A stretch of 64,000 bases of DNA from Eupeodes corollae (Eukaryota; Arthropoda; Insecta; Diptera; Syrphidae), in assembly GCF_945859685.1 (NCBI RefSeq), contig NC_079147.1:169491174-169555173 (forward strand), written 5' to 3'. Below, in pieces: positions 19,980-31,764 of the stretch. Position 1 is the stretch's first letter, and each line of letters begins with the position of its first letter. A program made the translations under genes and the position numbers. Below the pieces are notes generated by a model that did not search any database, was not told where the DNA came from, and was given only the letters and a program-made list of their open reading frames with translations.

Positions 19980-22097
19980 CTGACATGAGCGTTTTAGTGA
20001 TTGGTGCTTCTAATAAAAATGGAGTAGATCTGCTTCAGTTGCTTCAAACGTACAATTTTATAATTCTGAATGTTTGTACGGAAGGAGATAAGTGAGGCCA
20101 CTACACTTTCTTCGGAGGTTAAGGAAAATCTGTTATCGACTTTTGTGCTGTGAACTATGACTATCGAACGAATCAATAAATTTGAAGTTGAGTTTAAAAA
20201 CTTTTCAGATCACATGCCTATTGTTGTGGAATTCATGTGAATCTTCACCAAAGGAAATAAATCTTCACCTACCACCTCGTCTTTCTTGGAAAAATTAACC
20301 AAGAGTTTCTGATCAGCGTAATTTAGACGATTTCTTTTCTAAAAACGAGTTGATTACATAACAAACAGAAACACTTTCAAATCAGCTCACAGAATATATT
20401 CGAAGTTCAGCATCAAACAAAACTATAAATCATATCACTTCTTATAAACAAAAGTGTTTCGATAAGGACTGCTGGAAAGCACGCCCAAAATCTTTCGCTC
20501 TTCTGCGAGCCATGCTAACAATCATCGCCTAAAAATGTTGGTACATCGAACCAAACATATTTTACAAAAACCTTTGTCTTTGAAAGAACATTGAATTGGA
20601 AAATCTACAGGCAATAGCATTGGGTCAGTTAAGAAACTCAAAGGATTTCTGGAAAATCGCGAGGGAGATCAATGGGATGAAATATAAAATAGACGTATAC
20701 GTATCTGCTGAAGATCTTTCTGCTCACTTCAGGCTCCTTCTTTCCAACAATTCTAATTTAATGTTTTCCTACGCTGAGCCATTAACTGTTGATGACACAA
20801 TATACGCTGGATATCTCAATTGAGGAAATACAAGGGAGACTTGAAAATTGGTCGAACAGAGAAATATTCTATCTGATCTTCAATCTGGCTTCATAATAAA
20901 TTATTCAACCATTGATCAGATATTTACTCTGTCATCCATTGTCAAAGCGTCTCATGCCAGGAACAAAAAAGTTTAATCATTGTTTGTTGACTTTAAAGCT
21001 GCCTTCGACCTGGTTAACAGAAATACGCTCTTCTATAATCTCTCACAACTTGGCATATCTTCCTACTTCATTAGAATGATAAAAGAAATGTATACTAAAA
21101 CAAATGAAGCAGTTTGGGATGGCACATTCTATTCAGAACGGTTTAAGACAAATACTGGCGTGAAAAAAGGTTGTCTCCTCAGTGCATTTTTGTTTTCTCT
21201 ATTTAAAAACGACGTAGTAGATGAACTTCCCGGAGGAGTAAGAATTGCAAATACTACCATTAATGTGTTGTTATATGCAGATCACATTGTCATACTCACT
21301 CTCTGAATCACCAGAATATATATCAAAAATGATGGTGTTTGCGCGATATCCAAGAATTCACAATGAAGGGCAGTTGACTTATGAATGAAAATAATGGTAT
21401 GCTGCCATTATGAGGAATGAAGGCTTTCAAAAAAACTACTTTTGTATGAGTGGAGGAATAAGGAAAGATGACAATCTATTGGCAACGCTTTTGGGGAAGC
21501 CTTACATATTGATGTGAACAACGAACGTAATTTGAAAGACCAACTCTACCGCATTATTCAGAAAAATGAAGACTCTATTCCAGATGTCATCATCTCTAAG
21601 GCTCGGAATTCTGAAAATAGAATTTTATTCAGTCAGCTTAATTTTAATCTAAACAAGATAAACTAATTTCACAACTCACTTACCTGTTATGAAATATCCG
21701 TAATATTCAAAACAACGTGTAAGTTCCATTCCTTAAATGGTAACCCTTATAATGGAAGCTTTAATCAATTCTGTACGCTTTGCAACCTAAAATCGAAAAA
21801 AGATTGCTTTCATATCATATGTATTGTATATGCCCAATATTCAAAGCGCAAATGGAGTGCAAATAGTTTTTCTTTGGAAAACAATAATTAACTATGCAGG
21901 AAACTATCCAACTTCTAAACGATTGTGACTGAAAAACTCTAAGCAATTTCTTAAAAACAGTTAACGGGTATAGGATGTTATTAATATCAGAATACGTTTG
22001 AAACTTTAGTTCTTCTTTTGTTGATTATTGAACATTTAATTAAATTTTAAAATAAATATTTATAAACTTGCCAACCAGGCTGACCGCTTAGCCATAG
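19980..22097 (+). pseudogene. LINE (endonuclease + reverse transcriptase), heavily decayed
   Basis: Blocks in all three forward frames follow LINE ORF2 order. Near 20025-20140 is the endonuclease (LLQLLQTYNFIILNVCTEGD, HYTFFGG, VIDFCAVN). Near 20200 is its end (FSDHMPIVVEF), near 20620 a linker (LRNSKDFWKIAREING), and at 20980-21306 an RT frame with FVDFKAAFDLVNRNTLFYNL and VKKGCLLSAFLFSLFKNDVV. The catalytic motif reads YADH instead of YADD, which removes a metal-binding Asp. Near 21780 is the terminal Cys-His block (CNLKSKKDCFHIICI). The family resembles the LINE at 14279-16687 but is much older, with many stops. Confidence 0.85.
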
Positions 22098-22229
22098 CTC
22101 TTAAATTCATAATTTGTATTCTATGTTTTATATTGAAATGTAAATAAATGAATAACTTACTTACTCTTAAATTCATAATTTGTATTCTATGTTTTATATT
22201 GAAATGTAAATAAATGAATAACTTACTTA
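22098..22229. repeat. 66-bp tandem duplication (2 copies)
   Basis: The unit beginning CTCTTAAATTCATAATTTGT and ending in ATAACTTACTTA occurs twice, at 22098 and 22164, with no difference that I can see. It lies at or near a LINE 3' end and is rich in TAAATAAATGAATAA. Confidence 0.9.
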
Positions 22230-22415
22230 CTCTAGCAGCATATTTGGTGATGTCAAAAATGTGATCACTCCACAAGAGATGGCTTATGATGCACATACCT
22301 AGAACTGAAAGCTGTTCAGTCTATACTCGGTGCAAGTTCCACTCATGAATAGGGCATTAGGGGAAAGTTACGCTTTAGTAGCTTTGGTTTTCAAAACATT
22401 ATATATTTTACACGG
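22230..22415 (-). pseudogene. LINE RT C-terminal fragment
   Basis: The minus strand reads VLGMCIISHLLWSDHIFDI and TKYAARV, after a degraded FMSGTCTEY. This resembles the 'xLLGxxISxDLxWxxHIxxIxxxAxxxLGFL' segment that follows the RT core in Jockey/CR1-type LINEs. It is short and adjoins the 66-bp repeats. Confidence 0.6.
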
Positions 22416-22579
22416 TTTTGATTCTCCATGATCACAATTTAATGCGCTTATCATATATCCTAAACAAAGGATATGAATCTGAAAACGAATGTCCCACATT
22501 CGTACCTTAATTTCACTTAAATATTTAGTCTGATTGGCCAGACAATAATCTCATAAAACTAAATGCACTTAATTTCTTA

Positions 22580-22584
22580 CGATG
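22580..22584. other. Target-site duplication of the BEL element (left copy)
   Basis: CGATG stands immediately before the left LTR and again immediately after the right LTR at 30545-30549. Five bases is usual for BEL/Pao integrases. Confidence 0.9.
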
Positions 22585-22812
22585 TGTTTCGCCGATAAAT
22601 TAAAATAAAAGACGATCTTTTCGTTCCAACGTTATAAAGAAGAATGATTTATTTTCTTGACATTATTGTCACAAAATAGGCATAATGGTACAACAATAAA
22701 AATGAAACATGATAAGCAGAATTTGAATTTGACATTTACAATTATATAACTTTATAAAAACAATCAAATTGAAGACTAGTTGGTGGGTGGCGTTCTGTTT
22801 CTTAGCTCAACA
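22585..22812 (-). repeat. BEL element 3' LTR
   Basis: 228 bp. In sense orientation it runs TGTTGAGCTAAG...CGGCGAAACA. One mismatch to the other LTR (position 22736). Confidence 0.95.
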
Positions 22813-22823
22813 TTCCTCCCCGG
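22813..22823 (-). other. BEL polypurine tract
   Basis: In sense orientation CCGGGGAGGAA lies directly before the 3' LTR, the expected site for plus-strand priming. Confidence 0.75.
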
Positions 22824-23256
22824 CGTGAACATAGTTCTCAACTCCATCTTCGTCTTGAGACATCATGAAACGATAAAATTAAATGATTAATACGATTCAA
22901 AAAAAATAAAACATATAGCACTAGATTAGGTACGGAGACATAAACAGAAAAGTTCAAACAAACAGATCTGGCTGAACGTCAGATATTAAATTTCCAATGT
23001 GACTATAGTTGTCTCATTCTAGTCCGTGCACCTTGATTTTCGCTTCGGTCTTTGTTGTTTGTAAATTTGTAAATTGTGTTCAAGTTTGTTTATCAGTGAT
23101 ATTAAATTGTGTTATTATGTTATAAATAATAAATAAATTGTTAAATATTTATCTGTCGTGTGTGCTGCTAAATAAGGGTAAGTTTTTTTTTTAAATTTTG
23201 TGTTAATATTGTAGGTAAGTTTAGTATAATAGAGTAATTAGTTGCATTTTACTCTT

Positions 23257-23376
23257 CCATAAGAAATACACAGGTTTGTGTGTTTCCCATAAGAAATGCA
23301 CAGGTTTGTGTGTTTCTCATAAGAAATATACGAGTGCGTGTGTTGCCCATAAGGAAAGTACATGTTCGTGTGTATT
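23257..23376. repeat. 30-bp tandem repeat (4 copies) in the BEL 3' non-coding region
   Basis: Four consecutive 30-bp units of the type CCATAAGAAATACACAGGTT TGTGTGTTTC. Divergence increases towards 23376. Confidence 0.85.
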
Positions 23377-24051
23377 TCGTATCTCCATTGAGTAAAATTC
23401 CATTCGTTGCAGACTAAAGGTCCCTTATTGGTTTCGAAAAAAATATTTTTTTTATTATTATGATATTATTAGTGGACTGTATTACTATTAATTTTTTGTA
23501 TTAATTAAGTTAATCGACGATAACAGTGGGGTGTTTTAGAATATTTTTAGAAAAAAAATTGTTGTTTTTTTGTTTATTTGGTTGACATCGTTTTAATATT
23601 TAATGTTTTAATGATTGCTTAATCTTAGTTATAGATGATTGTTTTGTTGATTAATATTTGAATTAGAGTTGAATGTGATTTTAAATGTGATGAATTTATA
23701 TGTGATTATTTATTTGTTATTAAATGAAGAATGTTCTTGATGACATTAATGATAATATAACAATTTAATTAACATGTTTAGGTGTTTTTTAGTACGTGTG
23801 ATACTTATGTTTTCTGCTGTGATAAATGAGTATGATACTGTGTAATTGTGGGTGATAGATTTAAATTGTTTAAAAATGCAATATCTCAATACGTTTAATG
23901 CTGATTTTCTGTGAGTAACATTTTCTGAATTGTGCAATTGAATGTCTAATGTTGAATATTTTGATTTTCTGTGACAACATTAGAATTGCATGACTGTGAT
24001 AATCTGAAATATGACTGTTATATTCTGATTGACTGATTCATATTTATTGGT

Positions 24052-24175
24052 TGACTGAGTGTTTGTATTCGATTGATTGACTGAGTGTTTGTATTCGATT
24101 GATTGACTGAGTGTGTATTTCGATTTTGACTGAGTGTGTATTTCGATTTTGACTGAGTGTGTATTTCGATTTTGA
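24052..24175. repeat. Short tandem repeats (about 26 and 24 bp) in the BEL 3' non-coding region
   Basis: Two units of TGACTGAGTGTTTGTATTCG ATTGAT are followed by about three units of TGACTGAGTGTGTATTTCGA TTT. The two unit types are clearly related to each other. Confidence 0.85.
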
Positions 24176-24252
24176 GTGTTTTAGTGAGTGCATGTTTTGG
24201 TTCTAAATGAGAGATTGTTTTGTTATTGATTCAGTAATATAATTTCTCATGG

Positions 24253-27200
24253 TTAAATAATTGAGTTTTCGTCGAAAGATTTGTTACAGGGTAGAAGGCA
24301 TATTTTAGTTATTGGTCTTTTGAATTCACCTGATTTTGTTTTTATAGTTACGACACGAGTAAGCTTATCAGCTCCTTGTACTAGTGAGGTAATACGTGCA
24401 AGAGCCCATTGCGATGGTGGCAGGCGTTCATCTTTTAGCAATACTAAATCTCCAACTTGAGGTTGTGGCTGTTGGTGTAACCATTTTGGTCGACGTTGCA
24501 TTCGAGATAAGTACTCTCCGCTCCACTGCTTCCAGAATGAGTTGACGGCTGCTTGCATTTTATTCCATCTATTTAGATGAGTAATTTTTTCGTCGTTTAT
24601 ATCTGCTTCTGGTACAAGAAAACTTGATGTTCCAATTAGAAAGTGTGCTGGTGTTAAAATGGCGAAGTCTTCAAAGTTGTCGGATAAAGGACATAGAGGC
24701 CTCGAATTTAAACATGCTTCTATTTGAGTTAGAAGTGTGCTGAGTTCCTCAAATGTAAGGGTCTCGTTCCTAACGATCCGCTTTAAGTGAAATTTAACGG
24801 ATTTCACTCCTGCTTCCCATAGACCTCCAAAGTGCGGAGAAGCGGGAGGAATAAAATTCCACTTTGTTCCGATGTTGGTTGTTGCTAATTGGACTTGCTT
24901 CCAGTCGAAATTTGCGGCCTTCAGCATTTTTTGAAGTTCGGAATTCGCTCCTACGAAGTTTTTTCCACAGTCACTGTAGATTTCTGTGCAAATACCTCGA
25001 CGTGCTGTAAATCTTCGAAAGGCTGCCAAAAAAGTTTGAGTTGTCATATCGGTGACAGCTTCAAGGTGTATTGCCTTGGTTGCTAAACATACAAATATGG
25101 AGAAATATCCTTTGAACGTTTTTCCTCCACGGCCTTTCCAAGATTTGACATCTATCGGTCCAGCATAGTCTACCCCGGTGTGGGTAAATGGACGCGAGAT
25201 TCTTACTCGGGGAGCTGGAAGATTTTCCATTAATTGCTGTAACGGTTTCGCTCCAAAACGAAAACAGATAGTACAGTGGTGAATATATTTTTTAACACTA
25301 GTTTTTAGGTTGAAAATCCAATATTTTGTCCTTATATATGCGATCGTTTGCTGTATTCCACCATGGAAAGTGTTTTCATGCGCCTCCCTAATCAAAAGTT
25401 CTGTGAAGACATTGCTAGATTTTAAAATAATTGGATGTTTCTGTTCGTATTGTAAATTTGAATTTTGTAAACGTCCTCCTACTCGTAGTATTCCATGACT
25501 GTCAATAAAGGGATTTAATGATCCAAAATGTTTACCTGATGTTGGATGCTTTGTCAAATCCTTGAATACTTCTGAAAAGTGCTGTCTCTACACTACTCTA
25601 ATGCAATTAAAGGTTGCATTTCTAATGTCGGTTGTTGAAATTGGGCTTTTTAACTGGTCTTGTGATAATTTTTTAACAAAAAAGAATGCAATCCTCCGGC
25701 AGTAAGCAATGGTTCGTACGAGTTGTTTAAAATCTGAAATTTTGTTAATTAATTTTTGTACTTCATTTTCAGTTTCAACGACGCAATGCAGGTGGATTTT
25801 TTCTGGACGCATTTCTTCTTCGGTTTCAAACGATGATGTTGAACTTGGGCTCGAAAACTTCCAATCGGATTGAAGGTAGTCTGGTCCTCGCCACCAAAGA
25901 CAGTTGTCTTTAAGTTCCAATGGTGAAACTCCTCTGGACGCAAAATCTGCTGGGTTCTGTTTTGTAGGAACATGATTCCAGATGTTGACATTTGTTAATC
26001 TCTGTATTTCGGCAACTCTGTTACTAACAAATGTTTTCCATTTTGATGGCGGTGCAGCAATCCAACATAAAGTTATCATAGAATCCGTCCACGCAAACGT
26101 TTTGACATCATTTAATTTTAAGACCTTTTGAACATAGTTTAAAAGTCGAGCTAACATCACAGCACCACATAATTCAAGTCGAGGAAGCGATATAGTATTG
26201 AGTGGTGCAACTCTAGTTTTCGACATAACAAGGTTGGTGTGAATTTTATTATTTTTGTCCAAGGTCCGTAAATAAACTACAGCTCCATAAGCCTTCATTG
26301 AAGCATCGCTGAATCCATGTAATTCTACTTTTAAATTATTCTTTTCAGTTTGTATCCAACGTTGAATTTTGATATCTTGAAGTACTGGTAGTTGTGTTTG
26401 TAGAGATAACCATTCTCGCTGCAGTTCTGGCGGAACAGGTGCATCCCATGCCAAACCCTTCACCCATAACTTTTGCATAATGATTTTTGCCAAAATCACA
26501 CATGGTGAAATCCATCCAAGGGGATCGAAAAGTTTGGCAATAGTTGAAAGAACTTCTCGTTTGGTGACTTCTACTGATTCGGATTTGGTCCACTGAAAAG
26601 AAAAGGAGTCACTGTAAGGAAGCCATTTGATTCCAAGAGTCTTGATGTGTTCTGCTGACTCAAAGGGTAGCATGAAATCAACTGCACGGTCTTGATGAGC
26701 GATGTTCACAAGAGCTTCTTCAAAATTACTGGCCCATTTCCGAAGATGGAAGCCAGCTGATAATAAGAGTTGGTTGATTTCGGTCACTTTCTGTTGAGCT
26801 TCGTAAATTGAGTCTGCTCCGCTTACTAAATCATCAACGTACATGTCTTGTCTTATCATATCAGCTGCTAATGGATAATTTTGCCTTTCATCATCAGCAA
26901 GCTTATTCAAAGTACGTGTTGCCAAGTAAGGAGCAGATGCGGTTCCAAAAGTTACTGTTTTTAAACGATACAGATTCAAAGGACTCTGGTTGTCACTTCT
27001 CCAATAAATTAGCTGATAAAGCGTGTCTTGGTCTCTCATTTGAATTTGCCGGTACATTTTTTCAATGTCCGCTGTCAAGGTAATCTTAAAAGTTCTCCAT
27101 TTTAAAATGATGTCCATAATGTTTAATTGTGTCTTAGGTCCAACCAAAAGATGTTCGTTCAAGGACGTTCCGTCAGAAGTTTTGAAGGTAGCATCAAAAA

Positions 27201-29616
27201 CTACTCGCAACTTCGTTGTGGTACTGGACTCCTTAAATACGGCATGATGAGGCACGACATAATAGAATGGTGAATTAAGAATTCCTTGGCTGACATCTAC
27301 TTCTTCCATGTGATTTAGTTGAAGGTACTCGGAAATGCAAGCTGCATATTGTTTGTGTAACTCTGGATTGTTGTTGAGTCTTCGTTCGAGTTGAAGAAAT
27401 CTTCTGAAGGCTCCTTGCTGACTGTTTCCAAGTGCAGGTCTATCACCGTCCTTGAATGGTAAAGCAACTTCAAATCTTCCATCTGGTAAACGGCAGGTGT
27501 TCATCTGAAAATGCTTCTCACAAGCAGCGTCTTCCGCAGCTTCAGGTTCATCGAACGGTGTTTCTTCAATTTCCCAAAATTTGCGAAGTTGTGAATCGAT
27601 GTCGACAAACTGCAAGTGTATCCGAAATGTTTCGACAGGTACCTTACCAAAGACGATCCATCCAAGTTGAGTGTTTTGAGCAATTGGAGCAACTGCTTCT
27701 GTTCCCCTGACTATCTCCGGCAGAACTATTTCACTAAAAACATCACTACCTAATAGCAAGTCAACGTTAGCAGGTTTGTGAAATGAGGGATCGGCTAAAC
27801 TCAAACCCTGAATATGGGTCCATTGATGTGGAAGAAACTCTTTATTGGGAAGTAAACCAGTTAAAGTTTTAAAAACGAACGCCCTAGCACCTATCTCAAA
27901 TGAGGTATGTATCGATTTTAATTTTATGTTGACAAAGCTTTGACAAGAACCTGTTTTGTTATTTCCAAATCCAGAGACTTCGACAAGGGTACGACATTTT
28001 CTTAAATTAAGTTGTTGTGCTGCTGCTTCGGTGATGAATGTTGCTTCTGAACCTGGATCTATCAGCGCTCTCAAATTCACAAACTCTCCGTTCAATGACT
28101 GAATCTGAACTACTGCTGTGGCAAGTAGAACGAAAGAATTCGCTTGATTTGAGAGGTGATAACTGCGAGTGGTGTTCGTTGATGAAGCTTGATCACTACC
28201 TGGATGAAATGCTGGAGCGTTTGGATTGATTTGTGTTGATACTGGATAACTATTTTGATTTGAAACTGGTATTGGATTTCTACGATGTGGTTGTGAATTG
28301 TGCGAATTAGACGGCTGTGAATTGTTGAACTGTGAATCTTGAGAAAATGAAGGTTGATTGTTAAAGGACTGCTGAGTAGAATGAGAATCGTGTAAAAGTG
28401 AGTGATGTTTCTGTCTGCAGTGATAACATCGTTTCTCACTCGGACATTTGAATGTTTTATGGGTGTAAGCCAAACAATTTTCACAAACTCCTATTTGTTT
28501 AACTATCTTCATTCTTTCAGGTACATCCAAATCTAAAAATGAGTAACAAGAGCGAAGTGTATGCTGACCGCGATGACATACTGCACAACTACGAGTATCC
28601 TTCCTTGTAGAATTCAAGTGAAATACTCTTGGTTTGAATTTAGATGGTTCCTTACTAGTGGAATCTAGTGACTTCAACCCTGATTGGCAAACAACTTCTA
28701 AAGAACGAAAACGAGTTTCCAAAAAAACTGAAAATTCATGGAAAGAAGGTAGCTCCTTTGTTAATCCAAGCTTTTCTTCCCATAACTGTTGTGTTTTTAT
28801 AGGTAGTTTTTGTAGCAATGTGAAAATCACGAAAACATCCCAACTTTCTACTGGCACACCTAAGTTCTTCAAAGCATGAAGCACTTCTTTCGATTTATCT
28901 AACAGACACTTGATGGAATCTGACGTTTCAACCTTAATTATTGGCTGCTCAAAAAATGATTTTAACTGTGAGTTGACTAAAATTCTTTTGTGGTCGTAGC
29001 GTGTTGTCAAAATTTCCCAAGCCTCATCATAATTATCATTATTAACCTCTAAATAGTCTAATAATGATGCAGCATTACCCTTTAAACATGATTTTAAATA
29101 TGTCAATTTCTCGATATTCGATAAAGAAGAATTGTTGTGTATCAATGACACAAAAAGGTCATGGAAAGGACGCCAAGTATTGTAATCTCCATAAAAGGTT
29201 GGAGGAGTTATACGAGGAAGCTTAATCTCATGTACATGTGGTGTTTTCATAGTACTGTTAAAATGAGATTCATCATTCCTTTCTACCTTTCTAGTGGCTT
29301 CACCAGATTGACCACCATCTAACTTCACCAATTCTTCTAAATCGTTTAGAATGTCTGATTTATAACAGAGACACATTTCGACAATGAAATCATATAATTC
29401 TTCACACTTATCCGCTACATCTTCGCTTTCATCTGATTTCTGAATGTCATCGAAAAGACTACTAATTTTCTTATAGTTATCATCTAAAACACTCAATCGA
29501 ACATGCAAATAACTCTTGGATTTTCTTTCAGCACCCAAATTTTTATAACTCGTGAAACTCTTTTTGACTTGAGCACAAGTTTTCTTAAATAATTTCATTG
29601 AGGCTGATTCACTCAT
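24253..29616 (-). pseudogene. BEL/Pao Gag-Pol polyprotein, one in-frame stop codon
   Basis: I start the protein at ATG 29616 (MSESASMKLFKK), because residues upstream in the same frame look like leader translated by chance. Domains follow in BEL order. First is a Gag region of about 350 aa with DUF1759-like sequence (PPTFYGDYNTWRPFHDLF). A Cys-His knuckle region follows near 28520-28400 (CENCLAYTHKTFKC, CYHCRQKHH). The aspartic protease has ALIDPGSEATFI (about 28070). The RT has YVDDLVSGAD (about 26840), and a peptidase A17/RNase H-like region has GFSDASMKAYGAVVYLR (about 26310). The integrase has an HHCC finger (about 25370-25270), GVDYAGP, YSDCGKNF and HFGGLWEAGVKS. A TAG at 25588-25590 separates RNase H from integrase. 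The same frame continues directly after it, so the two apparent ORFs are one gene. Confidence 0.95.
25588..25590 (-). other. In-frame TAG stop inside BEL pol
   Basis: The RNase H frame ends ...NCIRVV-TAG and resumes in the same phase with RQHFSEVFKDL and then the integrase. No ATG occurs before the integrase; the apparent second ORF opens at a TTG inside a continuous frame. It may be a point mutation of this copy or a conserved readthrough site. Confidence 0.9.
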
Positions 29617-29775
29617 TGTAATATATGTATGTATGTATATATAACACTCAATATATGATATGATAAATATAAAAATTATTGCACTCACTTTAAAAAGCAG
29701 GATAAATGATGAAAATTCCACACGATGATTTCGACAAATTCTCCACAGTTTCTGCACAGTAATGATGAACGGTGA

Positions 29776-29870
29776 TAATGATGGCAACAGTTAAAACGGT
29801 GACAACGGTAATAACGGTGACAACGGTAATGCAGCAACAGTTATAACGGACAACAGTTATGAAGCAACGG
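29776..29870. repeat. AACGGTGACAACGGTAAT-type repeats in the BEL leader
   Basis: Several imperfect copies of AACGGT(G/A)ACAACGGTAAT and AACAGTTATAACGG lie between the start of Gag and the 5' LTR. Confidence 0.7.
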
Positions 29871-30004
29871 CAATCCAATATCACATTTGGTGGTTAAATT
29901 CTCCAAAAAATATTGATTTTCTTTGTTACGTTTATTGCACTTTGTATAATTTGATATAATTACTCACATGAATTTATAAATTAATTGTGTTGATTAATTG
30001 CAGG

Positions 30005-30120
30005 CTGAGATGCTGACTGGGTACTTCGCTGGACAGGACACTGATTGGGAACTCCGCTGGACAGGACACTGACTGGATGCTCCGCAGGACAAGACAACGT
30101 ATGGGTACTTCACTGGACAG
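30005..30120. repeat. About 30-bp tandem repeats in the BEL leader
   Basis: Three to four imperfect units contain TGACTGGG..CT.CGCTGGAC AGGACAC. They lie in the untranslated leader close to the primer-binding site. Confidence 0.8.
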
Positions 30121-30298
30121 TATGCTCGATGACGCTCGACGTACACTCACAATTTGTATTTTTTATCACAGTATTTTGTTTTGATTATATCACAGTATTA
30201 TTATTTTACTTTATTTATCACAGTCTTTAAGATTTACTATCTGTATATTTATCACAATCAACTTTGATGATATGTATATATGTCGTATTAGTTTAATT

Positions 30299-30314
30299 CG
30301 GCTCGATAGGACCA
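30299..30314 (-). other. BEL primer-binding site
   Basis: In sense orientation, two bases after the 5' LTR, the sequence is TGGTCCTATCGAGCCG. TGG complements the CCA end of a tRNA. I do not assign the tRNA. Confidence 0.65.
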
Positions 30315-30316
30315 AA

Positions 30317-30544
30317 TGTTTCGCCGATAAATTAAAATAAAAGACGATCTTTTCGTTCCAACGTTATAAAGAAGAATGATTTATTTTCTTGACATTATTG
30401 TCACAAAATAGGCATAATGGTACAACAATAAAAATGAAACATGATAAGCAGAATTTGAATTTGACATATACAATTATATAACTTTATAAAAACAATCAAA
30501 TTGAAGACTAGTTGGTGGGTGGCGTTCTGTTTCTTAGCTCAACA
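30317..30544 (-). repeat. BEL element 5' LTR
   Basis: 228 bp, matching 22585-22812 with one substitution. It holds the promoter and polyadenylation signals by analogy with other LTRs. I did not locate them individually. Confidence 0.95.
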
Positions 30545-30549
30545 CGATG

Positions 30550-31764
30550 AAATGTTTTTTTTTTAAATTATAACACGAAGGATCTCTACGGTACACTAAA
30601 AGCTGTAAACAATTCGTTTTTTGCAACTATTATTACGGTGAATATGGTATTTTTAGAGCATGTTGTAATAACACGATATTAAAAAACATTTTAACTTAAG
30701 AAAACGTACGTTAATAAAAACGTACAAATAAGTTGTCTATGTGTATAAACCAAAGCCTTCAAAAAGTCAATCTATTAAAAAAAAACTTAGTTTCTTGAAT
30801 TGTTAAATCCATCAGGACAATCAACACCACTAAAATCGCACTATCTCTGAAACCACTGCTCGTATGGACAAAATTTCGAGTTTAATTGTATTTCGAAGAA
30901 ATTACCATACTGAGTCATTTTCCGCTAACACCCTAGAACTTAGTCCGGGTCTGCTTCGTCCGCACATAGATTAAAATCTCAGATTTGGATTCTGCATCCG
31001 AATCTGAAATCGACAGTCAAAAGGTGTAATGCCCAAACAATATTCCTGGTCTTGTCGTAGTCATATACTCTTCATTCAATTGATATCCCTATATGGAAAT
31101 GTCATTCAGAGCTGACCAAACAAAGCTCGTTTCCACACTTTCCAGTTATCCGGTACAATCATTTAAATTCAGCAGAGAGGTTCATTTAATAGATTTTCAT
31201 GATTTCCTTTCCTCACTATCAAAAAGGACGATGGCATTGGCAGAAAGCAATGGAATTGGTTTTGGTTAGCTTAACTTATTCCCCATGAATTCAATTAGAG
31301 ATAAAGAAATTTAATTAGAGATAAGGAAATTTAATGGCTACCAACATGGATGCTCCCTAAACCCTCCATGGAAATCTAAAGAGACGACTGTTAGGATTTG
31401 CGTAAAAGTAAACTCAAATAACTCGCATTAAAAGAAATCGATACCAATTCTTCTGTCTCCTGTTAGATTGTTTAACACCCTCACATAGCTCTGTTTACAC
31501 TCCATTAAATAATAATGAGATAATGAGAGTAAGATTTTTCCTTCATTTATTCAACTTACGAGTATGCATAAACACATAATTTTAAGTTTCATCGTTTAAA
31601 TTAAAAATGACTCAATCAAGAAAATTGAAATCATTGTTTTGATTCTAGTGTTATATTTGGAAGTTAATGAAATTGGTCCGATTATATAAACTGCAAGTTC
31701 TAACAATACTTACGTTCGAGATGCCCTTCTTTTGCAGCTATTGGAGACATTTACTTCAAATAAT
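30550..31764. other. AT-rich non-coding stretch
   Basis: No ORF with a recognisable domain. A small repeat of AATTTAATTAGAGATAAGGA occurs near 31295-31335. A forward frame around 31080-31260 has moderate length but no identity I can give. Confidence 0.4.

Larger units (their letters stand above)
22585..30544 (-). mobile_element. BEL/Pao LTR retrotransposon, nearly intact
   Basis: 7960 bp with 228-bp LTRs, flanked by the 5-bp target duplication CGATG (22580-22584 and 30545-30549). The LTRs begin TGTTTCG and end CAACA on the plus strand and differ at one base (T at 22736, A at 30468). In the element's own direction the order is 5' LTR (30544-30317), primer-binding site, leader, Gag-Pol (29616-24253), a 1.4-kb non-coding region, polypurine tract and 3' LTR (22812-22585). 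Near-identical LTRs imply a recent insertion. A single in-frame stop in pol is the only coding lesion I can see. There is no envelope-like ORF. Confidence 0.96.

Noticed and set aside
24253..25557. Separate integrase gene downstream of BEL pol
   Set aside because: The apparent start is a TTG inside a continuous frame. It is the same pol frame after one in-frame TAG.
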